From assembly GCA_026415505.1 (NCBI GenBank), contig JAOAGY010000021.1:1-64000 (forward strand): a stretch of 64,000 bases of DNA. Reading direction: 5' to 3'. The DNA comes from Chlorobiota bacterium (GTDB lineage: Bacteria > Bacteroidota > Ignavibacteria > Kapaibacteriales > NICIL-2). Shown in pieces: positions 53,145-61,996 of this stretch (position 1 is its first letter; each line of letters starts with the position of its first letter). A program made the position numbers and the translations under genes. Below the pieces are notes generated by a model. That model made no database searches, had not been told where the DNA came from, and was given only the letters and a program-made list of their open reading frames with translations.

Positions 53145-54292
53145 CGGGCGAGCACATCAGCCAAGTAGTCGTACTCGTCAGCTTCGTTGTACACCTGCGA
53201 GGCGGTGCGTAGCACGAGCATACCGTCGAAGGCGAACACCGGCACTTCGATGCGATGCTCGTCGAAAAGCCAGTCGTGAATGCGTTGAGCGTCATCGAGC
53301 GTGCGACCGCGACCAGCGAGCGGCACGGCTGCAAGGTACGCGATCATCTCCGGCGGTGCAGGCGGCTCGATTGCGAGCGCCTCGGCAAGAACGCTCTGTG
53401 CATGGAGTGCGAGCGTGCGATTGTACTGTCGAGCGCGCTCGAATCCCAAACGCTGGAGAAACGCCAACCCCGCAGGCGCGCTCAAGTATGCCGACCAGTC
53501 CTTTGTTCCGGTAAAATCGAACTCGGCAAGATACCCGCCGCCGTAGCCGTGCGAAATGACCACGGGGTGAGTGATCGGCTGGCGTTCGGGCGCTGTCCAG
53601 AGAAATGCGCAGCCCTTCGGTGCAAAAAGCCACTTGTGGAAATTGCCCGTGTACCAATCGGCACCGAGCGATTCCAAATCGAGCGGCACCATACCCGGCG
53701 CATGTGCACCGTCGATCATCACCCACACCCCGCGCTCTTTGCAGAGCCGAACGAGCTGTTCGACGGGGAAAATCAGTCCTGTCGGCGAGGTGACATGGTC
53801 GAACACCGCAAAGCGCGTGCGATCGGTCAGCACTGCAGAGACTCTTTCGACGACCTCCTCGCTACTGGCGATCGGAAATGGCACGGGAACCTCGACGTAT
53901 TCGGCACCAGTGAGCCAGGCGATATAGCGCATCGCTTGCCGCACAGCGTTGTACACGTGCGAGGTCGTCAGCAACCGATCGCCCGGTCGGAGCAGTGGTG
54001 CGATCGAGCGCAGCACGGCGTTGATACCGGTTGTGGCATTCTCGACGAACACGACGTCCTCGCCGCGGCAGCTCATGAACGCTGCCATCGCCTGAGCAGC
54101 GGAACGCAACTCATCGTGCAAGTGACGCCCGACGAATTCGAGCGGCTCGCGTTCGAAGCGGCGCTGCCATTCGTGCTGGACCTCGAGCACCTCGATCGGC
54201 GTCGCGCCGAACGAACCGTTGTTGAGAAAAACCACATCCGGATCGAGTAGCCACGCAGACCGAATCGCGCGACCGAATCGAGCATCTGTCAT
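53126..54292 (-). CDS. Class V aminotransferase (isopenicillin N epimerase/cysteine desulfurase-like)
   Basis: This 388-residue PLP enzyme has FLNNGSFGATP near the start and ENATTGINAVLRSI. The cofactor Asp-His is in MIDGAHAPGMVPLDL and the Schiff-base Lys in YTGNFHKWLFAPKG. The pattern fits the isopenicillin N epimerase-like branch rather than NifS. The reaction cannot be told; amino-acid racemase, epimerase or lyase activity is possible. Its start overlaps the SMUG2-like gene stop as ATGA, so the three minus-strand genes form one operon. Confidence 0.85.
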   Translation of the reverse strand: MTDARFGRAIRSAWLLDPDVVFLNNGSFGATPIEVLEVQHEWQRRFEREPLEFVGRHLHDELRSAAQAMAAFMSCRGEDVVFVENATTGINAVLRSIAPLLRPGDRLLTTSHVYNAVRQAMRYIAWLTGAEYVEVPVPFPIASSEEVVERVSAVLTDRTRFAVFDHVTSPTGLIFPVEQLVRLCKERGVWVMIDGAHAPGMVPLDLESLGADWYTGNFHKWLFAPKGCAFLWTAPERQPITHPVVISHGYGGGYLAEFDFTGTKDWSAYLSAPAGLAFLQRLGFERARQYNRTLALHAQSVLAEALAIEPPAPPEMIAYLAAVPLAGRGRTLDDAQRIHDWLFDEHRIEVPVFAFDGMLVLRTASQVYNEADEYDYLADVLARWNLAD

Positions 54293-54987
54293 GAAGGCAA
54301 ACCGCAGAGAGTGAGTGCATCGTGATATGCGCGAACATACCGCTCGACGTACTCGGCGAGTCGGCGCCGGCGATATTGCATCACGAATCGCGGGTGCTCG
54401 AGCACGATGAGTCGCTCGAAAAAGCGATGCTCGGCGTTGAGCTGCTCGGCAATGCGCCGCAGCTTGCCGCTACCGAGCACAATCGCGACCTGACGATGCA
54501 ACGGAAACGCTATCTGCTGCCATAGCGTTTCGACGATGAATGGCACTGCGACACGCTCCACTCGGGGATCGTCGTAAAAGTTCAGGTTGCGACCGCCACG
54601 CACCAGCCCAAGCGGAACGAGTGCCGACATGTAGAAGCGCCGGTAGAAGCGCTCGACACCGCCGAACGCTGCAATCGTCTCGTACACGAACGTCGCCGAA
54701 AGTTCGCGCCCGTTGCCGAGCGAATGCGGTATCCCACACAGTTTCCCGAGCGCATATGGATCGGTGAACGATAGCCCCGTCGTCCCAGCACCGAAACGAC
54801 CAGGGTTGATACCGAAGATGCCGATCCGCGGCGCGGTGTCGTCGTAGTAGCGCCGAGCGAATGCAGCGACCGCATCGCGCACCGCAGGCTCGCGATAGGG
54901 ATCGAGCACTTCGACGTCGTCGGGAAGCGGCGCAGGAAATCGCAGCGTTTCGAGCCACTGGAGAAATGCATCGCCGAACGTTCGCAT
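54289..54987 (-). CDS. SMUG2-like (DUF4918) uracil-DNA glycosylase-fold protein
   Basis: This 232-residue protein has the family-3 UDG motif GIFGINPGRFGAGTTGLSFTDP around residue 60 and the C-terminal motif EHPRFVMQYRRRRL. These match the DUF4918/SMUG2 group of uracil-DNA glycosylases. It probably removes a damaged base. ATG 54987 (MRTFGDAFLQWLETLRFP) is chosen; the track start at 55104 overlaps the divergent promoter. It is the first gene of an operon with the aminotransferase and SpoU gene. Confidence 0.85.
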   Translation of the reverse strand: MRTFGDAFLQWLETLRFPAPLPDDVEVLDPYREPAVRDAVAAFARRYYDDTAPRIGIFGINPGRFGAGTTGLSFTDPYALGKLCGIPHSLGNGRELSATFVYETIAAFGGVERFYRRFYMSALVPLGLVRGGRNLNFYDDPRVERVAVPFIVETLWQQIAFPLHRQVAIVLGSGKLRRIAEQLNAEHRFFERLIVLEHPRFVMQYRRRRLAEYVERYVRAYHDALTLCGLPS

Positions 54988-55058
54988 GACCAGCATCACG
55001 ACCGTGACCGCTGCAAAATTGGCACCGCGATTGCTGTGGTTGGCTTCGGGGCTTCGAT

Positions 55059-55089
55059 TTTGTTCGAAAAGTTTTTCTGTGTAGTTTTG
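55059..55089 (+). promoter_or_regulatory. Complete Bacteroidota-type promoter (TTTG-N19-TAGTTTTG) for the DUF1800/DUF1501 unit
   Basis: TTTG at 55059-55062 and TAGTTTTG at 55082-55089 are separated by exactly 19 nt, the standard arrangement of the Bacteroidota sigma-A promoter. The -7 box lies 33 bp before the ATG at 55122. This is the only site in the window with both boxes well matched. Confidence 0.7.
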
Positions 55090-55121
55090 TCCGGACACTT
55101 CCACCGTTTGCGAGGTGACGC

Positions 55122-56588
55122 ATGAACCGCCGCGAATTCCTTTGGCGCATTCTTCCCCACCGCGAAGGACAGCCCATCGCGACGAGCACCGGACTCGATC
55201 CGTACAAACCCGACGATGTGCTCAGCGAAGAAGACGCTCTCCATTTGCTCCGACGCACGACGTTCGGTGTATCGCGGCAGGACGTCGCTCGCGCCCAGCA
55301 GATGACAACACGCCAAGCAGTGCAAGCACTTTTTAGCGGCAACCTCGACCCGACACCGCCGGCGTGGGCAACGGTTGACCCGCTGACGGAATCGTTTCCC
55401 AGTGCCGATGCTCGCCAGCAAGAGTACTACCGCCGCTACGCCGAATTGCAGCAGTGGTGGCTGCAGCTCATGCTCGGTTCGGGCTTTTCCATTCTCGAAA
55501 AGCTCGTCTTCTTCTGGCACAACCACTACTGCTCGGATTACCTGAAGGTGTACTACCCGCAGTACATGTACCTGCAGAACCAGACGTTCCGTCGAATGGC
55601 ATGGGGCAATGCACGCGAGCTTGCGCGCGCGATGGTCGCCGATCCTGCGATGCTGATCTTCCTGGACAACGTCGCCAGCATCAAAGGCAATCCGAACGAA
55701 AATTTCGCACGCGAGTTGCTCGAGCTGTTCACACTCGGCGTCAATCACTACACCGAACACGACATCGTCGAAGCAGCACGAGCGCTCACCGGCTGGCGGA
55801 TCCAAGGCATGCGCGGTGTGTTCAATCCGCAACTGTGGGACCCCGGCACGAAAGAGTTTTTGGGGCAGCGAGGTGCTTTCAATGCCGACGACATCATCCG
55901 CATCGTCTTCGAGCAAGACCAAGCAGCACGTTTTCTCGCCACCAAGTTTTACCGCTTTTTCGTCTACGACGTCCCCGACCCGGCAATCGTCGAGCAGCTT
56001 GCGCAGATTCTCAAAGCCAACGACTTCGAACTCCGCCCGATGCTCGAAACGCTCTTGATGAGCGAGCATTTCTTCGACCCTGCATTTCGCGGAGCGGTCA
56101 TCAAAAGCCCGATCGACTTCATGGTGGGCTTGTGCCGCCAACTGTCGTACAGCGACCTTCCGCTCGCATACGGCATCGAGCGCATGGCGAAACTATCGCT
56201 CGAACTGCTCAACCCGCCGACCGTCGAGGGCTGGAAAGGACATCACCTCTGGATCAACACGAACACGTACCCCTTGCGCGAGCGAATCGCCGAATACTTT
56301 GCCGACGGCAAGCGCAACGACAACTTCCAGAACTTCCCCACCGCACCGGATGTTCGAGCGTTCGCGCAGAGCTTCCCGTCCAACGGCAACGCTCGCCAGT
56401 TCGTGCGCGATGTCGCGCGATTCCTGCTCGCGATCGAACCCGGACCGAAGACGCTCGACTATTTGCTCGAACAACTCCTGCTCGGCGCCCCGGAATACGA
56501 GTGGAGTCTGGCGATGTCGAACGTCGAGCTGCGCTTGCGATCGCTGCTGAAAGCCATCTTCACACTGCCCGAATACCAACTACTGTGA
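55122..56588 (+). CDS. DUF1800-family secreted protein
   Basis: This 488-residue protein has the DUF1800 signatures: LSEEDALHLLRRTTFGVSRQDV, WWLQLMLGSGFSILEKLVFFWHNHYC, NPNENFARELLELFTLGVNHYTEHDI, ARALTGWRI and KSPIDFMVGLCR. The family is often next to DUF1501 genes, as here, and is of unknown activity; a role in surface layer or cell-surface phosphatase-like processing has been suggested. The N-terminal MNRREFLWRIL is a twin-arginine-like start. GAGGTGA precedes the ATG by 3 nt. The DUF1501 gene follows 10 bp downstream. Confidence 0.92.
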   Translation: MNRREFLWRILPHREGQPIATSTGLDPYKPDDVLSEEDALHLLRRTTFGVSRQDVARAQQMTTRQAVQALFSGNLDPTPPAWATVDPLTESFPSADARQQEYYRRYAELQQWWLQLMLGSGFSILEKLVFFWHNHYCSDYLKVYYPQYMYLQNQTFRRMAWGNARELARAMVADPAMLIFLDNVASIKGNPNENFARELLELFTLGVNHYTEHDIVEAARALTGWRIQGMRGVFNPQLWDPGTKEFLGQRGAFNADDIIRIVFEQDQAARFLATKFYRFFVYDVPDPAIVEQLAQILKANDFELRPMLETLLMSEHFFDPAFRGAVIKSPIDFMVGLCRQLSYSDLPLAYGIERMAKLSLELLNPPTVEGWKGHHLWINTNTYPLRERIAEYFADGKRNDNFQNFPTAPDVRAFAQSFPSNGNARQFVRDVARFLLAIEPGPKTLDYLLEQLLLGAPEYEWSLAMSNVELRLRSLLKAIFTLPEYQLL

Positions 56589-56598
56589 CGGAGGAGCC

Positions 56599-58173
56599 AT
56601 GAAACGTCGAGAATTCTTGCACCGTTCGACAACCGGACTCGCACTTGCGACACTCGGCACCGCATTCGGCGGTGTCCGGCTGCGTGCACTGGCAGCCTCG
56701 CCGACACTGCGCGCATGGCGACAATTGACCGGCGCCAGCGATCGCGTCTTCGTCCTCATCCAGCTCACCGGCGGTAACGACGGACTCAACACCATCGTGC
56801 CGATCGAAAATCCACTCTACTACCAAGCACGCCCGACGCTGGCGATTCCGAAAAACCAGACGCTGCATCTGACCGACACGCTCGGCTGGCATCCGGCGCT
56901 CGATGGCTTCCGACAACTGTTCAGCGAGGGACGACTCTCGATCGTGCAGAACGTCACGTATCCCAACCCGGACCGCTCGCATTTCCGGGGAACGGACATT
57001 TGGCTGACGGCAACCGACAGCGACGTGTTCAAAAGCAGCGGTTGGGTGGGACGTTTTCTCGAAACACTTGCGCCGGATTTTCCCGAACGGCTTCCCGACG
57101 AACCTCTTGCGGTGCAGATCGGCACGACCCAATCGCTCGGATTCCAAGGCGAACGCGGTTCGATCGGCATCACGTTCCGCGACCCGGAAACATTTTACTC
57201 GCTCGTGGACCAACAGAACACTGGCACTCTCTACGATCCAGCACCGGAGACGGTCGGCGGCAATGAACTGGAATTCGTTCGCACAGTCGAGCTATCGTCA
57301 CAGGTGTACTCTCGAGCAGTCAAGAATGCTGCCGATCGCCAAAAAACGAACACCGTGACCTATCCCGCCGACAATCAGCTCGCACAGAGTTTGCGGATCG
57401 TCGCTCGCTTGATCGCCGGCGGACTTTCGACGAAATTTTACCTGGTCAGTATCGGAGGCAATACATTCGATACGCACATCAATCAAGGCACACTCACCGG
57501 TATTCATCCGCAATTGCTCCGGCAGCTCGGCGACGCGGTGAAGCTCTTTTTGGACGACTGCCGCGGACTCGGCATCGCCGATCGCGTCGTCGGGATGACG
57601 TTCTCCGAATTCGGTCGTCGCGTGATGGAAAACGGCAGCCGCGGTACCGATCACGGCACAGCAGCACCACTTTTCGTCTTCGGCGAACAAATCATCGGGG
57701 GACAAATTTTGGGTCACGACCCTGACCTGGTCAATCTCGACAATCGCGGCGATCTGCTGATGGAGTTCGATTACCGCCAGGTGTATGCTGCTGCGCTCTT
57801 GCAGTGGTTCGGTGCGCCGATGAACACGATGCAATCGGTCCTGCTCCGCCAGTTCGCTGCACTGCCGCTGTACCAACAAGTAAGCTCGGTCGAACCGTGG
57901 GAAGATGCAGCACTGGTGCAATCGCTTGCGATAACGCCGAACCCGTGCACGACACAAGCGACAGTGTCGTTTCTGCTGCCGGCAGCAGCTCGCCTCGCCG
58001 TGACCATCCACGACATCCGAGGGAGAACACTCCTCGCACTCGATTGCGGCGAGCGCCCTGCTGGCGCAGGAACTGCAACACTGGCGACCGATCGGCTGCC
58101 GAGTGGAACGTACTTTGTCCAGCTCCACGCTGGGCAGCGCCGAGCGATGAAGGCACTGTTCGTCGAGCATTGA
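56599..58173 (+). CDS. DUF1501-family secreted protein with T9SS-type C-terminal domain
   Basis: This 524-residue protein has a twin-arginine-like start (MKRREFLHRSTTGLALATLGTAFGG) and DUF1501 motifs: VLIQLTGGNDGLNTIVPI, GWHPALDGFRQLFSEGRLSIVQNV, GNTFDTHINQ and MTFSEFGRRVMENGSRGTDHGTAAPLFVFG. The fold belongs to the alkaline-phosphatase/sulfatase-like superfamily, though the activity is unknown. The last 80 residues form a T9SS sorting domain (ITPNPCTTQATVSFLLPAAARLAVTI...). Only this member of the pair carries one, so export of the DUF1800 partner must differ. A GGAGGAG site precedes the ATG. Confidence 0.92.
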   Translation: MKRREFLHRSTTGLALATLGTAFGGVRLRALAASPTLRAWRQLTGASDRVFVLIQLTGGNDGLNTIVPIENPLYYQARPTLAIPKNQTLHLTDTLGWHPALDGFRQLFSEGRLSIVQNVTYPNPDRSHFRGTDIWLTATDSDVFKSSGWVGRFLETLAPDFPERLPDEPLAVQIGTTQSLGFQGERGSIGITFRDPETFYSLVDQQNTGTLYDPAPETVGGNELEFVRTVELSSQVYSRAVKNAADRQKTNTVTYPADNQLAQSLRIVARLIAGGLSTKFYLVSIGGNTFDTHINQGTLTGIHPQLLRQLGDAVKLFLDDCRGLGIADRVVGMTFSEFGRRVMENGSRGTDHGTAAPLFVFGEQIIGGQILGHDPDLVNLDNRGDLLMEFDYRQVYAAALLQWFGAPMNTMQSVLLRQFAALPLYQQVSSVEPWEDAALVQSLAITPNPCTTQATVSFLLPAAARLAVTIHDIRGRTLLALDCGERPAGAGTATLATDRLPSGTYFVQLHAGQRRAMKALFVEH

Positions 58174-58221
58174 GTTTCACGATTTCAAAAAATGGGTGAA
58201 ACTTCCGCATACTCGAGCGCG

Positions 58222-58229
58222 TATTTTCG
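58222..58229 (+). promoter_or_regulatory. -7 promoter element TATTTTCG for the small barrel gene
   Basis: TATTTTCG lies 57 bp before the ATG at 58286. Just downstream a 6-bp stem (CGTCCC/GGGACG, 58233-58250) would lie at the very 5' end of the transcript and may stabilise it. Confidence 0.45.
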
Positions 58230-58285
58230 CCCCGTCCCGCTTGTGGGACGGTCGGTAATGTTCAACCATTTTCGAGGGACGTTTT

Positions 58286-58768
58286 ATGAAAACGTTCGTT
58301 TCTGCTTTGGCAGCAGCAATGGTGCTCGCTGCATCGAGTGCATTCGCGCAAGCTCCGAACGGACAGTTCGGCATCGGGTTGGCGTTGGGAACAGGGTCGG
58401 GAGCACAGTTCACCTACGCAATCAACCCGAATGTTCATATCGGGGCGCGGCTTGGATTTCAAAGCACCAGTGTAAGCGGTGCATCTCAATCTGTCTTCGT
58501 TTTCGGACCGTTTTTCCGCTACCTTCTGACCACCAGCGGAGTGACGCCGTACCTGCTCGGCGAATTCGAATACGCAAGTCAAAGTACGGGCGGGGCGAGT
58601 ACCTCGACGACTTCGCTCTTCCTCGGCGGTGGCGTGGGATACTACTGGAATGCGACGTTCGGCGTCAGGGGCGAAATCTATCTGCTCAACTTGGGTCTCG
58701 ATCCGTCTTCGACGACGTTCTCGATCGTGCCAGCACGCATCGGCATTGACTGGTTCTTCGGTCGGTAA
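58286..58768 (+). CDS. Small outer-membrane beta-barrel protein
   Basis: This 160-residue protein has a signal peptide (MKTFVSALAAAMVLAASSAFAQ). About eight amphipathic strands follow (GIGLALGTGSGAQFTYAI, VHIGARLGFQS, VFVFGPFFRYLL, PYLLGEFEYAS, FLGGGVGYYWN), and the protein ends IDWFFGR. It resembles the OmpA-like or OprF N-terminal barrel family (OMP_b-brl). The low-charge composition and the terminator after it suggest high expression. Its role is unknown. Confidence 0.85.
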   Translation: MKTFVSALAAAMVLAASSAFAQAPNGQFGIGLALGTGSGAQFTYAINPNVHIGARLGFQSTSVSGASQSVFVFGPFFRYLLTTSGVTPYLLGEFEYASQSTGGASTSTTSLFLGGGVGYYWNATFGVRGEIYLLNLGLDPSSTTFSIVPARIGIDWFFGR

Positions 58769-58788
58769 ACCGTCGCAGTGCGATGAAC

Positions 58789-58827
58789 GCGGCGCTGCCC
58801 GATCGCGCGTGCAGCGCCGCTTTTTTT
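58789..58827 (+). terminator. Rho-independent terminator after the small barrel gene
   Basis: A 10-bp GC-rich stem (GCGGCGCTGC with GCAGCGCCGC) and 12-nt loop is followed by seven T residues at 58821-58827. The final T is shared with the stop codon of the lipoprotein gene on the other strand. Confidence 0.9.
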
Positions 58828-60827
58828 CAGGGCTCTTGCACGATGAAGAAGTTGTAGCCAGCAGAGGCAGTGCCGTAGAAGATCGCCGTGTACGCCTTGC
58901 CGAGCGTGAAGCTGACCGAACCATCGGGACGGAGCAGTTCCTTCGGCGGCGAGTCCGACGTACCGAAAACGAGATTGATGCGCTGCACGCGGTCCATCTC
59001 GATCGGACGTGAAGCGAAACCGAACGCGAGCCGATCGGCAAAAATGTTCGAATCCCACTGGTCGAGCGAGACGAGCTGATCGCGCGCCATCCGCAGTGTT
59101 GCGACATCCGGCGCTGCATTGATGCACCGCACACGCGCCACAAAGCTGGTCGGCTGCAGCGAACTGCTGTCGAGCACAATGAGCGTCGGAGAGTGCCCGC
59201 TGCCTGCTGCAACGATCGTTACCACACGCGATGGATCGAACGTCAACACGCGCTGGGTGCCACCGATGGTGATCGCGTGTGTTCCCGCTGGCAGAACCGT
59301 CGCCACAAGATTGGCTGGCGCCAGTCCCGTGCGTTGGACGATACCTTCGACGCTGCACGCTATCAGTTCTCGATCGGCGACAGCACTGATCATTTGCACG
59401 TAGGCACCCGGATCGAGCGGCACGATCGGACCACTCGGCACATCGTCTGCAATCGTGTACAGTTGCGTGTTGCCGGCAACGTCGTTTGCCACAACGAGCG
59501 TGTATTGCTGCGATGGTTGTGCGGTATCCACCGCCAGTGCGACGATTCGTTCGGGCACGCCGCCTCGCACGATCAGCGGCATTGTACCCGCGGGCAATCG
59601 TACCGCTTGGCTGAGTTCTCCGTCGCCGAGTGCGCTCGCCAAATTCTCGCCGTTGTGGTATCTGCCGCGTGCATCGAGCCGGGCACCCAAAAACGCCGTC
59701 ACCGCGTTGCCCGAACCGGTCGCATTGAGAACGCGCCACTCGCTCGAATCCGCTGGTATCGCCGTTCGATCTTTGACGATCACCGCAAGTCGCGATGCCG
59801 GTGCACCGAAGTTGGGCGCATCGAGCACGACGACGGTGTACCGATAACCGACCTCCAACGAGATCGGCTGGGCGTCTTGCAGAATCCCGTTCGAGTAGAG
59901 AGCGATCGTATCGCTGAGGGCGTCGGTGCAAGCGGGAATCGCTCGGTAATCGCTGACGAGCTGTCCGCCTCCATTGCGAGCGACCACACCGACCGACGCG
60001 ATGCGAATGCTGTCGAAACTATAGCGCGAAATGTTCACCCACCGAAGCTGGGCTGTGCGTTCGGTCAGCGGCACAGGAGCAAGCTCGACGAATGCGTTCG
60101 GCGTCGGATCGAGTTCGTCGAGCAAAAACACGCGCACATCGCTCGTACTGCCGGCGACGATGAGCGTCGCAAATCGCCGATCGCCGACCCTGCCACGAAC
60201 GATCGCAACAGGCGTGGTACCGACGAGCACCGATACGACCACATCCCCAGCCGGTATATCGCGCGGCGTACCACTGCTGCGGAACGTTTGCCGGTCGAAG
60301 AGTTCTCCGCTGGGACACCCCAGCCGAAGCTCGACGGTTACGGTCGAATCCGGCAACGCACAGAGAAACCGAAGCTGCGCCCGTCCTGGCAGCGGCAACG
60401 GCGAAGGATTGGTCACCAGACGCACGAGCGTGTCGGCTCCGTTCTGCCGACCGCTACCGAGCGGCGACGGTAGCAACACCATCGTTTCGGTCGTTCGTTT
60501 GGTAAAGCGCGTTCGCGCGAGTGCATCCTTTGCGATGCGCCCGTTTGCGTCGAGCACGCGCACGTATGCCGAGTCCGACGGCGAGGCAACCAACGGGCTG
60601 GCGGACATCGGCGCAACCAGCGGAGTTCGCGACTCGGCGACGACAGCGTCGAGCTGGAGCGCATAGTGCTGCCCGTTCGACGCAAGATTGACCAACCGCA
60701 CCATGATGCTGTCGGCATCCGGTGGCGGCGAGACCAAGTCCCACGACTCTTTTTCGCATCCGAGCAGCGTTGCAGCGAGCAACGTCGCGAGCGTTCGATG
60801 CACGATCGTCTTGGCTTTCATACGCAT
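58827..60827 (-). CDS. Large lipoprotein with DUF4397-like beta modules
   Basis: This 666-residue protein has a lipoprotein signal with lipobox LLAATLLGC (Cys near residue 24). Repeated immunoglobulin-like beta modules follow, several opening with the DUF4397-type phrase R-x-V-N-x-x (IMVRLVNLASNG, LRWVNISRYSFDSIRI, WRVLNATGSGNAV, ARVRCINAAPDVATLRM). There is no catalytic motif. It is probably anchored in the outer membrane and exposed to the periplasm or surface. The terminator stem of the convergent small barrel gene abuts its stop. Confidence 0.85.
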   Translation of the reverse strand: MRMKAKTIVHRTLATLLAATLLGCEKESWDLVSPPPDADSIMVRLVNLASNGQHYALQLDAVVAESRTPLVAPMSASPLVASPSDSAYVRVLDANGRIAKDALARTRFTKRTTETMVLLPSPLGSGRQNGADTLVRLVTNPSPLPLPGRAQLRFLCALPDSTVTVELRLGCPSGELFDRQTFRSSGTPRDIPAGDVVVSVLVGTTPVAIVRGRVGDRRFATLIVAGSTSDVRVFLLDELDPTPNAFVELAPVPLTERTAQLRWVNISRYSFDSIRIASVGVVARNGGGQLVSDYRAIPACTDALSDTIALYSNGILQDAQPISLEVGYRYTVVVLDAPNFGAPASRLAVIVKDRTAIPADSSEWRVLNATGSGNAVTAFLGARLDARGRYHNGENLASALGDGELSQAVRLPAGTMPLIVRGGVPERIVALAVDTAQPSQQYTLVVANDVAGNTQLYTIADDVPSGPIVPLDPGAYVQMISAVADRELIACSVEGIVQRTGLAPANLVATVLPAGTHAITIGGTQRVLTFDPSRVVTIVAAGSGHSPTLIVLDSSSLQPTSFVARVRCINAAPDVATLRMARDQLVSLDQWDSNIFADRLAFGFASRPIEMDRVQRINLVFGTSDSPPKELLRPDGSVSFTLGKAYTAIFYGTASAGYNFFIVQEP

Positions 60828-60869
60828 GCCATTGACGAACGAAGCGCCGCTTGCGCTTGCAGGGGGCGC

Positions 60870-60877
60870 TAATTTTG
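60870..60877 (+). promoter_or_regulatory. -7 promoter element TAATTTTG for prfA-trpS
   Basis: TAATTTTG is an exact TAnnTTTG match 25 bp before the prfA ATG. TTG triplets lie 10 and 16 nt upstream. Confidence 0.5.
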
Positions 60878-60901
60878 CGGTCGTTATCGTTTTCTGGCTG
60901 C

Positions 60902-61996
60902 ATGGAAGAGAAAATTCGCGGTATCATCGAGCGTTTCCGGTCGGTCGAGGCATTGCTGAGCGATCCCGACGTGATCACCGATCAGCAGCGCTACCGTGCT
61001 GTCGGGCGCGAATACAAAACGCTCCAGCCGATCGCCGAGGAAGGTCAACACTACCTTCGACTGCTCGATCAACTGCAGCAAGCTCGCAGCCTGACGACCG
61101 ATCCCGACGTCGAACCGGAGCTTCGCGAGCTTGCCTACGACGACATTCGCCGCCTCGAAGCTGAACTGGATCAATCCGAAGAGCGCTTGAAGGTTCTGCT
61201 TCTACCGAAAGACCCCACCGACGCGAAAAACTGCATCGTCGAAATCCGCGCGGGCACTGGTGGCGAAGAGGCTGCTCTCTTCGCGGGCGATCTGCTGCGC
61301 ATGTACACACGGTTTGCCGAACGCAAAGGCTGGAACGTTGCGCTGCTCGATTACACCGAAAGCGACCTGGGCGGCTTCAAGGAAGTCTCGCTCGCCGTCG
61401 AAGGCGAGGGCGCCTATGGCATGCTCAAGTACGAAAGCGGCGTTCACCGCGTCCAGCGCGTGCCGGAAACCGAAGCCAGCGGACGCATCCATACTTCGGC
61501 TGCAACGGTGGCTGTTTTTCCCGAACTCGACGACGACATCGAAATCGAAATTCGTCCGGAAGACATCGAGCTGGAAACGTTCCGGTCCGGCGGCAAAGGC
61601 GGGCAGAACGTCAACAAAGTCGAAACTGCAGTTCGTCTCCGCCACATTCCCACCGGAGTCGTCGTCGCTTGTCAGCAAGAGCGCTCGCAACACGCTAACC
61701 GCGAACGCGCAATGAAAATGCTCAAAGCCAAGCTCTACCAGATGGAGCGCGAGCGGCAGGAGCAATCGCTATCGCAAGCACGTCGTCAGATGGTCAAAAG
61801 CGGCGACCGCTCGGACAAAATCCGCACGTACAACTTCCCGCAAAATCGCGTCACCGATCATCGGCTCGACGGCGAGGAAAAGAACTACGCGCTGCAGCAG
61901 ATCATCGACGGCGAACTCGACCTGCTCATCGAACGTTTGCGACTGCACGAACAAGCCGAACTGTTGCACCAATCATCCGGGCAGACAGCATCATGA
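60902..61996 (+). CDS. prfA: Peptide chain release factor 1
   Basis: This 364-residue RF1 reads UAA and UAG. The catalytic GGQ lies in [18 protein letters not shown], and the tripeptide anticodon position reads P-E-T ([19 protein letters not shown]), within the RF1 PxT pattern; it lacks the RF2 SPF signature. ATG 60902 is chosen because the normal RF1 start ([12 protein letters not shown]) follows, and the track start at 60851 would overlap the promoter. The stop overlaps trpS by 4 bp. Confidence 0.96.
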   Translation: MEEKIRGIIERFRSVEALLSDPDVITDQQRYRAVGREYKTLQPIAEEGQHYLRLLDQLQQARSLTTDPDVEPELRELAYDDIRRLEAELDQSEERLKVLLLPKDPTDAKNCIVEIRAGTGGEEAALFAGDLLRMYTRFAERKGWNVALLDYTESDLGGFKEVSLAVEGEGAYGMLKYESGVHRVQRVPETEASGRIHTSAATVAVFPELDDDIEIEIRPEDIELETFRSGGKGGQNVNKVETAVRLRHIPTGVVVACQQERSQHANRERAMKMLKAKLYQMERERQEQSLSQARRQMVKSGDRSDKIRTYNFPQNRVTDHRLDGEEKNYALQQIIDGELDLLIERLRLHEQAELLHQSSGQTAS

